Of a stretch of DNA of 64,000 bases, positions 11,801-24,400 are shown in pieces. A program made the translations under genes and the position numbers. The notes beneath the pieces were generated by a model, which ran no database searches, was not told the DNA's origin, and worked only from the letters and a program-made list of their open reading frames with translations. The stretch is taken from NCBI RefSeq assembly GCF_002234675.1, contig NC_019875.2, positions 31,354,002-31,418,001 of the forward strand, in the 5' to 3' direction. Every line of letters starts with the position of its first letter. The first letter of the stretch is position 1. This DNA is from Oryzias latipes. Taxonomy: Eukaryota; Chordata; Actinopteri; Beloniformes; Adrianichthyidae.

Positions 11801-14800
11801 ATCAGATCAGAGAAAAGGTTCTCCTCTTACCGCTTGTTTTTGTCCAGATGATAAAGCTAAAGGTTGTTGTAAAGAAACCGGCGCAGTGATACAAAACATT
11901 TAAGCTAGCTGACCGGAACTTCTTTTTTCACCATGCGGTTATCAGGTTTTAATGCACACCCAGCAGCCAATCAGAATCGAGTATTCACCCGGACGATGGT
12001 ATACCAGAAGATTTCAAACACATTCATGAAACACTATAACTTTGACTCATATCTGAACAGACTAACATGAGCTGAAAAAAAACTTTTTCCATAGGACTGA
12101 TATGATATTCTACATTTGTACAACAGTCTTTGTATTTTATATTCTTTAAGCAACAATTATCAAAACCAAAGAAAAAAAGAACCAATATATTTAAATCTGT
12201 GTAAAGATACTATTTATAAAAATATTAGTTTCAAGTTTTCCAGTTGATATTAAATTTATAGAAGAAATAAAGATGTAAGTACTGACATCTGAGTAGGTTT
12301 GGTTGCTGTTGAATCTTGGTATCCAAGGACAACCAAAAATTGGTGAGGACAACCATGTATTACTTTTTTTTCCTTATTTGTAACGCTGGTTACAGGAGGA
12401 GCTTCTGCTGCCGCCCCCACGACCCCCATAACTTGGTGTAGAGAAGATGGCGGAGCTCCGAAGGAGGAAGCTGGGCTTCCTGTGGAAGGACTCACCTGTT
12501 CAGGTGAGCCGTCAGGAAACACAGCGTCCTGAAGTTAGAAACAGGAAGCTGGTTCAGCAGTTCCCTGACCCGGGAGAAGACTTTCTTCATGTGGGGGCCC
12601 GGCCCCTTCCCTGCATGCTGGCCCTTCTGGTTTCTGCCGCCCCCCTCCTTGGATGCTCTCTGGGACTCCTTGGCCAATCCGATGAAGTCGTTGTAGAACC
12701 GGTGGAGGATCAGCGGCTCCGGTAACTGATGGAGTCAAACATGGATAAACGCTCAAAGCAAAGCCCCGCCATCATCAGACCAATCAGATGCGGCGGGGGC
12801 TCACCTGTCGCAGGTAGAGCTTCAGGACATTGCTGATGTCATGCGGTGAGTGTTCAGACAACTCCACTAAATCCTTTCCGTTTTCAAACGCCTGACAGAG
12901 TTTCTCCACTCTGGACTTGGCGCCGTTCACGCGGTAAATGCCCTGTGATGGCAGAACAGCTGATCAGAACCACAGCGTGGGGGGGTCCATGAGCTTTCAG
13001 GTAGACCTACCTTGACGTTCAGAGCTCGGCTCTCAATCTCAGACGCACACTTCCTGATGATGAAGGGAATCCCGTCAGGACAGTTCTTAGCCGCCAGCGC
13101 AAAGTCCACCCCGAACAGCTGCAGCTTCCCCGGCAGCTTCCTGTGGCCGCACTGGATGGCGAGCGTTTCCAGACACTTCTTATGGCACGCCAGCGAGCAC
13201 TGAGAGGAGAACGCAGACCCGCCCATCAGCAGAGAGACGCTTTGCTGAAGGGCATCCATGACGGACATCTTTACCTCTTCACACTCGGCCCCGTGAAAAA
13301 CCACCAGTCCGTCACATTCCCTGCACTTGGAGGGGGCCCGGAGTTTACGGAGCCGGTGGGTCTGAGCCGCTTTGGACATCTGAGCGTTCCGGAACGGACC
13401 CGGAGAACTGCTGGTCACCAGCTCAGCCGGACCTGGATTCAGAGGAGACACCAGACCCAAAACTGAAACCAGTGCAGGAAGCCTCTGATGCGGTCCTGCT
13501 CTGTCCTCAAAGCCCCTCCCTGGCTGCCCCCCAGCATCAAAGGTTAAACCTCCCAACGGTTCCAGCTGCCAGAGGGGAAGAGATGCTAAGACAGAACCAA
13601 AGTCAGAAGTATCCGTTTCAAACTAGACTTTTAAAAGAGTCAAACATTTTATAAGAAACTTATGTTTGTGAGAAATTCATTTCTGTAAAAAACACATTTC
13701 TAAAAAAACTATAAACCCTAAATCATTTAGTTTAAAAGGAACCAGCAAGGAAAATGGGAAACAAACTACACTACACATAAAAAAAAGAATCGTGGGAACA
13801 TTAATGCGAACGTCCATGAGAATGTTAGTGAAAAAATCCGTGACAGTTACCGGGAACGTTAGTGAAGAACGTTGGTGGAACGTCAGTGGGAATGGAACAT
13901 GACGCTCTGCAGTCACACCTGAAGTCTGACTGAAATAAATGAGTCGACATCCCTAACCCCGGCCCCAATGGAGGCGGGGCCAAACGCTGATCTTTTCTAA
14001 CGCTAACCCGTCACTGAACCACACCTGCAGTAAACGGACCAGTTCTGACGCGCGTTGGTTCTAGTTCTACCGGACATCCTCAGGACCGCGGCTAATCCGC
14101 TGAGAAGCCAACAGAGTCAAGAACAGCGGACAAACCTCACCGTTGTCTAAGGGAGACAGTGGCTCCCTGTCGTCCAGATCATCCGCTGAAGACATGGTCC
14201 CAGTGGACGGCGTCCTGGGCAGCCGCCGCCTTAAGTCACCTTCAAGAACAGAAACAGCTTCAATGGCAAACGTGGCAGAAGGCCATTCAGGTGCGGCCAT
14301 GAGCCGGATGTCAGGTGGGATGACGGGCGTCTCCAGCATGAAGACACAAAGTCCTAAAAACTGGACTCCGCCTGTGGTCCTCGTGCCTGGTTCCGACCTC
14401 TGAAGGGTTTTTTATGGTTTCCGGTTCTTGTCTGCATCGTCTACATCAGGGTTAACGGAGCAGCTTCAAACCTGGGCTTGCAGTGGGAGAGTCGATGGAC
14501 CTGGATTCGCTGCTGCCCCCTGCGCTCTCAGAGTCGCTGCACACGCCCCCCTGGCTGACCTGGCTACCGGAGGCCCAGGCTTTCCGTTGGGCCTGGTTCC
14601 TGGAGGCCGCAGAAACATCTAAACGTGGCAGAGGTCGTCAGATCCCGACCTGCCGTCAGAGTTCATGCCTCACTGGTGGGAGGACTAACCTGGTAAGTCA
14701 GTGCTGCTGCTGGACCTTTCTCCTCCCATCTTTACAGGCTGGGGATGAAGAAGATCCCCTTCATCGCACACGGTGGTGGACGTTTGGGACAGGTTCCCTT

Positions 14801-17800
14801 GGGAGGAATGACTGCTGCTCAGGAATCGTTTGTTGAACCCAAACCTGCAGAGAAAGACGCCGCGTTTCTGCTCCTGTGGTGGTAAACGCCAACTCTCTGC
14901 TTTTGGTTTCACTTCTTTTTTATTTTGGTCTGCTTTTCCTCGGATTATGAGTTATGAGTTTTCATTTATGAGTACAGCTACAAATTTAGTCCATTTGTGA
15001 AGAATGGACAGAGAAACCTACAGAAATGGAACATTTATCATTTCATTCATCATGAACTGAGAGAGAGAGAGAGAGAGAGAGTACTTTATTAATCCCGAAC
15101 TGGGCATTCATCTACGTCCTGTTGTTCTACATCCCCTTCATCTACGCATTGTCCTTCTACTCTGAACCAGAGCATTTCCTAAACGAGGAATCTGAAAGCC
15201 AAACTCATGATCCTTCCTGCTGCTTCCAGCAACATTTCCTGAGGAAGGGCTGAAAATGTCCTCCTCCCAGATTCCTCCTCTCACGCCGAGTGTCTGCAGG
15301 GTCGGCGGCGAGTGACTGTAGAGGAGGGGCAGCTTAAAGCCGCTGTCACTGTAAAAACTGATATCCACTCAAAGGCCCCAGTTCCACTCACTATAAGACT
15401 CCTCCCCCTGCAGACGAGCAGTTTCGGTTTTTGCAGAAAGCCACCAGCTTCCTGCTGAGACTGGCGTTACCTTGAACCCTCGCAGGAGACTGAGTGAAGA
15501 TGCTCTTTGGGCAGGTTCCTGGGGAGGTTCCTCACAAACTCAGCGTAGCATTCTCCAGGTTCGTACAGTTTGGCGTTCTCGTTCAGGGCCTGGTAGTGAG
15601 TGGGGGCCACCACCGTCTGAGCCTGCTGGATCTGAAGCCAGTTCACCGTCACCTGAGAAGAACCAGCAGAAGGTTTGGCAGAGGAACATCAGCATGAAAG
15701 CAGCAGACACATTGCACTGCATGCAAACATCCATCAGTCTGTCAGTGCAGTGCATGATGGGACGGCTGCAGAACACCAACAGCGTGGCTCTAACTCCTTC
15801 TACAGATTTTTTTTTGTCTCGGTTATTCCCTGAAGTTACGTTCTTTTCAGAACAGTTTTCTACTGAAGGCCTGATGACACAGGAGACAGAAACCCAAAGT
15901 TTCAGTGACCAAGTCCCTCGAGACCCCAGCAAAGGGTTTAGGGTCAGGACAGACCCGCTAAAGGTTATCAGGATAGTTTAGCAGTGGGGTCAGGACAGAC
16001 CCCTGGACGGTCTGATTGGCTGCTGACAGAAGAAAGGCACTGATTGGTGGATGAGTAGGAGTTTAGAACTAGAGTTTGTGTGTGTTTGTGCTATGGCTGA
16101 GAAAAACACATTTTAGGAGACGCAGAACATGTGTGGATATCATGTTCCAGCAGCAGAACCCTTCTAGAATGTGTCTGTCTAGGAGGTCGAATGGGGGGGG
16201 TCATAGTTCTAAACAGTGTTGATGGCTTAGTGCTGCTTCTTACAGCTTTAAGGGTCAGGTCACACTGGAAGATTGTCTCCCGGAGCTGTGTAAGAACCGT
16301 CCTCTTGGCGTTGGCCAGGTCCATCCTCCTGACACCGGCGTCAGCCCGGCAGCTCTGGTACTGGTCCTGTGCCTCTTCAGCCTGCCCAGAGCAGAGGCTA
16401 AGAATCTTAGAGTCCAATAGGTTTCCTGGCGGTTGGCTTCTCACCTTCTGCAGCGCCTCCTCCTCCAGCCGTCTCCTCCTGTCCAGCTGCTTGTTGCCGG
16501 GGTTACCCTGCTCCTCCTGAGAGCGGCTGCTGGATGAGAGCACCTTCTTGTACTCCTCCTGCCTCTGCTCTGCCAGAGTCTGGGCTTTTCTCAGCGCCGC
16601 ATTGGCCTCGTGCTGCAACGACCCAGGACCAGCAGAGGAACATCAGCAAGCATCTGCAGACGGAGCATCTGCAGACGGAGCATCTGCAGACGGAGCATCT
16701 GCAGACGGAGGATCTGCAGACGGAGCATCTGCAGACGGAGGATCTGCAGACGGAGCATCTGCAGACGGAGCATCTGCAGACGGAGGATCTGCAGACGGAG
16801 CATCTGCAGACGGAGGATCTGCAGACGGAGCATCTGCAGACGGAGCATCTGCAGACGGAGCATCTGCAAACGGAGCATCTGCAGACGGAGCATCTGCAGA
16901 CGGAGCATCTGCAGACGGAGCATCTGCAGACTGACGGTCACCAGTCTGACGAGGACACCTACCATCTTCCTCTGCTCCCGCTGCCACTGCTCCTTCAACT
17001 CCTTCCTCAGCTTGTCCAGTTCATTCTTCCGAGCCAGAAGAGGCTGCAGAAGGACGGTTCTCATTTAGTCCAGAAGTCTTCAAACAGGAAAAGAAGGTCA
17101 CACCTGAGAGCTACCTGGATGAACTTATTTGATTGGAGGGCGAGCGCAGTCTGTAAGAGCAGCGTGTTGTGTTCAATGTCCTTCTTAAAGGTGGAGATGT
17201 AGATGTCACTGAACGGCATGAAGTCCTGAAAGACACGCACAGATCTGAGTCGGTCATCAGAAGGAGGAAGTCCAGGTGAGTCACGGAGACCTCGGTGGTA
17301 CCTGCTGGCTGGCCAGCGCCTTTGCTGACTCTGCAATTTTGCTGTAGTTTTTAGCGTATTCGATATCTGCAAGACAGGAAGAGTTCATAGAAAGAGGTCT
17401 GTCAACCTGACGTGTGCAGCAGGTACAAGGTGGGACATTAGCCCCTCCCCAACCCCCCACTCTTAGCCCTCACCCATGGACACCCGCTTCTCCATCCACA
17501 CCAGGAGGTCCTTGATGTGCTTGGACCAGGCCTTGGCGTAGAGAAGGGCCGACTCCACCCCGACCTCGTTCCTCAGCAGCGTCAGGTCCACTTCCTCCTC
17601 TCTCGAGAGCTGCAGGTCTGGGCCTGGGGGGTCAGGACACAAATGTCAGGAAATGTCAGGCCCCCCCATAAACACCAACAGAGCGTGTTAGCCCCCATGA
17701 GAACAACATGGACCTGCTTTTCAACAGACCCAAGTGGGGGGTGGGGTAAGGGCGGGGCGGGTCAACTTCAGGAATCAAACAACAGACACGCTGAACACTC

Positions 17801-18454
17801 ACCCCCCCCATCCCGTTTGTGGTGTCGGTCAGGATCAGCAGAGAGGTCGTCAAAGGACTGAAAGACATTTGAGGATGAGCAGACGGGAAACGGTCCATTT
17901 GTCTGGTTCTCCTCTGAGGAACCGGGCCCTTACCCTGCTTCTCCTGGTCTGGGGGCCCCCCAACCCTGAGGCCCTGTCCACATCTCCCATCAGGAAGTCA
18001 GAAACTCTGCGGCGCACAAAGTGAATGGGTCACAGTTTAAGTCAGGGGAGTGAAAAGCCCCCCTGCGTGCCGGTGGTTCAGCGTCCACAGAACTGAAGTT
18101 CTGGACTCACACATTTCCAAAGGTGAAGGCCAACGTGTCGATGGCAGCGTGGATCTCCCGGAACACGGCGCTTTGGTCCTCAAAGGTCACCTCAGAGAAC
18201 TTCACGCCTGTGCGTGAGAAACCTCAGTCAGAATGACATTCAAACAAGCACAACACCCTGGTTCTGGTCCAAACGGCTTCACATCTGCTCTGGTTTCTCC
18301 AGACCATCAACAGAAACCTGAACGCTTCCTCAGAGGTCTGCAGTTCTGGATGAACTCACAACATTTAGGCTTGTGCACAAACACTCTCGTGCATGCAAAT
18401 GCACACACACACACACATCAGAATGTATACACACACACACACATCAGAATGTGT

Positions 18455-18485
<31 letters not shown>

Positions 18486-21400
18486 CACAACGGACTCTTG
18501 AGGTTTTCCAGTTCTGCTGTCCGATCCGAAGTTTCTGACCAGCAAACGGTTTGTTGAGAAGAAGAAGCTGAAACTCCAACACCGAGTTCTGAAATCTGCT
18601 CGGCGTAGAACTTCCTGTCTACCCACAACAGGAAACTGCCGCACTGCACCAGCGTGAGAGCGCACAGACCGCCATGGCGCCGGCACGTACTTCTGTCCCT
18701 GATAGACGACCTGTAGAGAGGAGACCCTCCTGGAGCCTCGGGTTCTGCTGGCGGTGGAGAATCGGATCCCAGCGGCTGCAGGAGGGAAGCCTGGGTGGAG
18801 TGGAGGTGGGCTGCAGGCCTGAGTCTCAGTTCCTCAGGACATCCTGTAGCTCTCCAACAATGACTGCAGGGCCCCTCCTCCCCCCACACTGAAGGCTGGG
18901 GACGGGGCCCTCAGGTTCCTCCCCCATGAGCATCAGTGGGTCTGAACGGAACCTCCTGAAGACACTGTTCCATCCAGACAGGAAAAACCAGGAACCAGAG
19001 CCGACGAGCAAAGACGACAAACCAGTTCAGGGAGGAACGTCATTGGAGGAAGTCAAGGTGGGAGGGGCATCCGTGTTCCAGAGCAGAGGGACGAAGGGTT
19101 CTCCTGCAGACGTTCCCATGCGCAACATGTCTGCCCTTCAGGGTAGGGGGTGTGTCTCTAAAACTATCTGTTATGGGGGTGGGGGAGGGTGGGGGGCAGA
19201 GATTCCCTCCAAGTCTGGCAGACTTCCAGATGCCTGAAAACTAACCCCACACAGTCCTCCACCCCAGTCCCCCCCCCCTTTGGTCAGACATGATCCTAAA
19301 ACAATAAATAAAATAGAGGATCTGCAGATGGACGGCGCCCCTCAGTGGACAGACCGGACATTACAGCAGGGATGCAGCAGCCGAGACCTTTCTAGTGACA
19401 ACAATGAGAAATCGTTACTCCCCTCAGCTGCGCCTCCACCCTTCATCTGCGACCCCCCCTCCTCAGCTGCGTCTCCACCCCCCTTAGCTGCGACCCCCCC
19501 CCCCTTAGGAGCAGGGTTCCGTTGAAGCTGCTCGTCGATGAAGCTGGTACGATGGCTGCTTTCCCTGTGGTTCTCCATCGTGGTTCCATCTCTCCATTGT
19601 CTGAACTTTCATGCTTTTCCAAAGAAAGCAGGTTCAGACTGAACTGCAGGCATGCAGCCTTTGCTCGTCTGCATTTCAAAGGACACCTTCCGTTTTTATC
19701 ACATTTCTGGCAGATGAGTCTGCAGCTCCAGATTATTTTGGCCTGAGTTCATCTGAAGAAGCCTGAAGCGTTTCTGCTTCCGAGCTGCTTCTGAAACTAT
19801 TCAGCCCAGACGACCTTCCTTTAGGAGATTTCTGCTCCTGCACGGCAGACGAGGTCCCTGCTGCTCGGTTGGGTTTTCTAGCTTACCTTTGACTTTAGCC
19901 ATGACGGTGCCGGCTGCTCCGAGAACGTCTACGGAGTTTAGGGTCCGATGTTTGCCAATGACGGCCTTTAGAGCTCGGAAGAGTTCAGCCAAACGTTCCT
20001 GAACAAGCTCCTGTAGATCCTTCATGTTCTCTGAAACAAGAGATTCAGTCAGATTATGTCATGAAACATCTGTTAACTACAAATGTACCCCTGCCCGACC
20101 AATCCCAGATGTGCTGAGAGACTTCCAGACAGAAACATCGGGACCAACAATGGAGCGAATCTCCAGCTGTTCTCCGCCTTTGATTTTTAGGTTTTAAGTT
20201 CAAAGCAGACCCAGAATTTTAGAGACAACTCCAAACGTGGCAGCAGGAAAACACAGTGAGGTCACCTGCTTTCTGCAGGTAATGACAAGCTGTGTGATGG
20301 AGGAGGTGTGAACCGGTGGAGGAGCGTCTGCTCCAGTCACAGCGTTAACATGTGATTTTGTTATGACTAAAGTGCCTAATCTTTGAGCCATCATTCGACA
20401 GTTTCTGTTATCAGAGAATGAAAAACTAAGGTCAGCAGCTGAACATAGAGAGATAAATGCAAGAAAACCAAAGTAGCAGCGTCCATCTACATCAATGCAG
20501 GAGCGTCTGCTGTCTGCGTCCATCTGCATCAATGCAGCAGCGTCTGCGTCCATCTGCATCAACGCAGGCGTGTCTGCGTTCATCTGCATCAATGCAGGAG
20601 CATCTGCGTTCATCTGCATCAATGCAGGAGCATCTGCGTTCATCTGCATCAATGCAGGAGCATCTGCGTTCCTCTGCATCAATGCAGGAGCATCTGCGTA
20701 CATCTGCATCAATGCAGGAGCGTCTGCGTCCATCTGCATCAATGCAGGAGCGTCTGCGTCCATCTGCATCAAAGCAGGCGTGTCTGCGTTCATCTGCATC
20801 AATGCAGGAGCGTCTGGGTTCCTCTGCATCAATGCAGGCGTGTCTGCGTCCATCTGCATCAATGCAGGAGCATCTGCGTTCATCTGCATCAATGCAGGAG
20901 CGTCTGCGTCCATCTGCATCAATGCAGGAGCATCTGCGTACATCAGCATCAATGCAGGAGCGTCTGCGTCCATCTGCATCAATGCAGGAGCGTCTGCGTC
21001 CATCTGCATCAACGCAGGCGTGTCTGCGTCCATCTGCATCAATGCAGGAGCGTCTGCATCCATATGCATTAACGCAGGAGTGTCTGTGTCCATCTGCATC
21101 AATGCAGGCGTGTCTGCGTCCATCTGCATCAATGCAGGAGCGTCTGCATCCATCCGCATCAATGCAGGAGCGTCTGCGTCCATCTGCATCAATGCAGGAG
21201 CATCTGCTTCCATCTGCATCAACACAGGCATGTCTGCGTCCATCTGCATCAATGCAGGAGCGTCTGCATCCATCTGCATCAACGCAGGAGCGTCTGCTTC
21301 CATCTGCATCAACGCAGGCGTGTCTGCGTTCATCTGCATCAATGCAGGAGCATCTGCTTCCATCTGCATCAACACAGGCATGTCTGCGTCCATCTGCATC

Positions 21401-24400
21401 AATGCAGGAGCGTCTGCATCCATCTGCATCAACGCAGGAGTGTCTGCCTTCATCTGCATCAATGCAGGAGCGTCTGCTTCCATCTGCATCAACGCAGGAG
21501 CGTCTGCGTCCATCTGCATCAATGCAGGAGCATCTGCGTCCATCTGCATCAATGCAGGAGCATCTGCTTCCATCTGCATCAACGCAGGCATGTCTGCGTT
21601 CATCTGCATCAATGCAGGAGCATCTGCTTCCAGCCACAGACATGCTTTGGAACCAGCCTCAGACATCGGTATTTGTTTTACTAAACATTTGTGTTTTTTA
21701 TGAAGATAAAGAAACTTCATGACTAACAGGCCTGGTTTCTAACGATGTTTGTTTGAAGAGGTTTGTGCTGTTGTTGTGCCTCCCATTAGCCTGCTGAAGC
21801 CTGCAGAGCTACAAGAGAGTGTTTGTTCTGAAGGAATTCAGAGCATGCAGGGGTTGGGGGGGGGGCAGTTCCAGTCTGTGCAGATTAAATGCTGATCTGA
21901 CAAAGCTGTTCTCTGCAGAGAAACACATAGAAAACATGAAAAACATCCTGGATTTTCAAGATAAATACACTAAACCATCAAGAACCCCCCCCCCCCACAC
22001 ACACACACACACTTTAATGTTAAATTGTGTGACTTAAATGTAGGGGTGTGGCTTGAATGAAGTGTGTAATTGTGTTCAATCGCAAGCTTTTTCACCTGTT
22101 CTCTTAGAAGAAATGACTTCTTGTCTTTAAGGGAGCTAGAACTGCAGTTTATTTAACTAATGGAAGTGTTAGAAGTACTGGTCCAAATATGCTGGTCTGA
22201 CTAGATCTACTACAGAATATGGACAAAATATAATAAAATATTTAGACTACATGACATTTCGCTTGAAAAGTAGATTAAAGACGAGCATCTAGAATCCAAA
22301 ACGTTCCTGTAAATTCCAAAGCTTCAAGTCTGCCACCTTCAGATGTCTTAACATGACACTTTATATTACAATATTATAATAATCATCATAAGCTATAATG
22401 TTTAAGCAGGGACATGAAAACAGGGATGTTCCTGATAGTTCTTCAGGTTGAACTCATTTGGTTTCTTGGTTTTATTCACTTTTATCTTTGGAATCTGACA
22501 AACGCTGAAACCTTCCTGCTTTAAAGTTTTGTTTAGTAATACGGTCAACTGAGCTGATGCAGTTTGATCATGTTGTTCCCAAACGTCTGCACTTTAGACA
22601 GATCTGATAGAAGAGATCATAAAGAGTCCTTCAATTCCAGCAGGTGGTCTTATTTGGGTCAAGTAATTGATTTTAAAAACTGTTTGTGTTTTTTTAATTC
22701 AAAGAAGAGATTTAAGTGAAAAGACCACAAAACCAAAGCCTTTGATTCTATTACTGTCTTCAAGACGCAACAGCACTTTATGCAGGCATAGATCCATCCC
22801 TGAACGCACCGTTGTAGCTCTACATTACAGATCTACATTACAGCTCTATATTGCAGCGCTGCATTACAGCTCTCTACATTGCAGATCTACATTAAAGTTC
22901 CCTACATTGCAGCTCTACATTGCAGCTCTACATTACAGATCTACATTGCAGATCTACAGATCTACATTACAGCTCTACATTGCAGATCTACATTGCAGCT
23001 TCCTGCTTGAACGGCTGCAGTTGTGCTGTCCCACCTATGTCAGGCTAGCTTTTGGAGTGTCGCTGGCTGCTCCAGACACCAGAAAGCTTCAGTCCTGTCT
23101 GGGGCTGTGCTCTAGATCAGTGTTTTTCAACCTTTTTTGAGCCACGGCACACTTTAACCTCGACAAAAATCCCGCGGCACACCAGCATCCAAAAAATAAA
23201 AAACGGAGAAACTCTATAGTCTGTATTGATCTGCAGTCCCTCCATGATCTCATGTGCATTTTTGTGATAATTGTGGCAGAAAAAGCTGGAAGCTGCAGCT
23301 GTTTTATTCTAAAAGATGGAATAAAAGTTAAGTTAGAAAATTTAAAAACTGTTATTGTGTTCGTTGTGGTTTCAAGACGTCAAAGGAAGACTCATTTTAC
23401 GCTGAGACGCTGTCACTTTAACCCAATGCATCATGGGAGATGTAGTGATGGCAGACAGACTCTCTTCTCTGGGCTTCATTGTTTTGTTCTCTTGTTCCAC
23501 GGTCTGACACCGGATTCTGTGGAAAGCTACACCGCTAAAGAGGAGCTTTAGCTGGTATTTCTGTTGGAACTGAGAGACTTTATGAGCAGAATCAGAACAA
23601 GGAAGTGAAGACTTTAACCACTTCTGATTGGTCAGACTGATGACATGTGATTAAGCCTTCAAGAATGATTGGCAGAGACAGTTAAAGGGGCGGGACTTTT
23701 CCTAAAACAGCTGAAGCTACGGCTAAATCACAGTACCGTCATTCTGATCAAAATGTCTTTAATAGAATCAAATAAACAAAGAAAAAAGTATTTTACGATC
23801 TTTCATATTCCTAACTCCTCAGTGTTTTATCAGGGCCTGTTTGGATGAACACAGAGCTGATATCCTGGAGATGGAAAATGTTTTTAGATCAGTTAATGAG
23901 GACAATTTCCCACGGCACACTGGTTGGGAAACACTGGTCTAGGGTCTCGTGACCTTTGCGGAGAAACCAGCGTTACTTTTCCTTGTCTGTGAAGCTGAAA
24001 GTCCTGAAAAGACGTCCAGAATGAGCCAGAGCAGCTGGAGAACGTGAACACAAACACCACACGCCGGAATGTGCATGTAAAGCTTTGGGCATGAGCACAG
24101 CGGTTGAGTCCGGTTTGGAGTCAGCGGTGAAGCCCTCTGGTGGGTTTGCAAATGCTTTTCTGTGTGGACTTAAAGCAGAGGGAGCAGGTTGGACTGGGAT
24201 CCTTCAGAGTATGAGGAAGTGAAGAGCTCAGTGACACACATCCGTCTGCAAAACCACATTCCTTCAGATGAAAACTATCGCTGAACAATAGCTGCAGATC
24301 TGTCCAAAAGAGAGCAGATTCATGAAGCTTTACTCACTGTGACGCTACATCAAACTGTTCAACCAAACTAAAACTCGCCTGTCTGGAACTGCCCAGCTTA

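Noticed and set aside
15138-15368. Extra arhgap29 linker exon (MDISFYSDSG frame)
   Set aside because: No resemblance to the family, and the exons at 15471 and 14844 already join in phase to give the conserved linker.
20200-21720. 500-residue MQMDADAPALMQ repeat protein and its mirror frames
   Set aside because: All frames of the 30-bp array are open on both strands; no single frame is favoured, and the region lies between arhgap29 exons.
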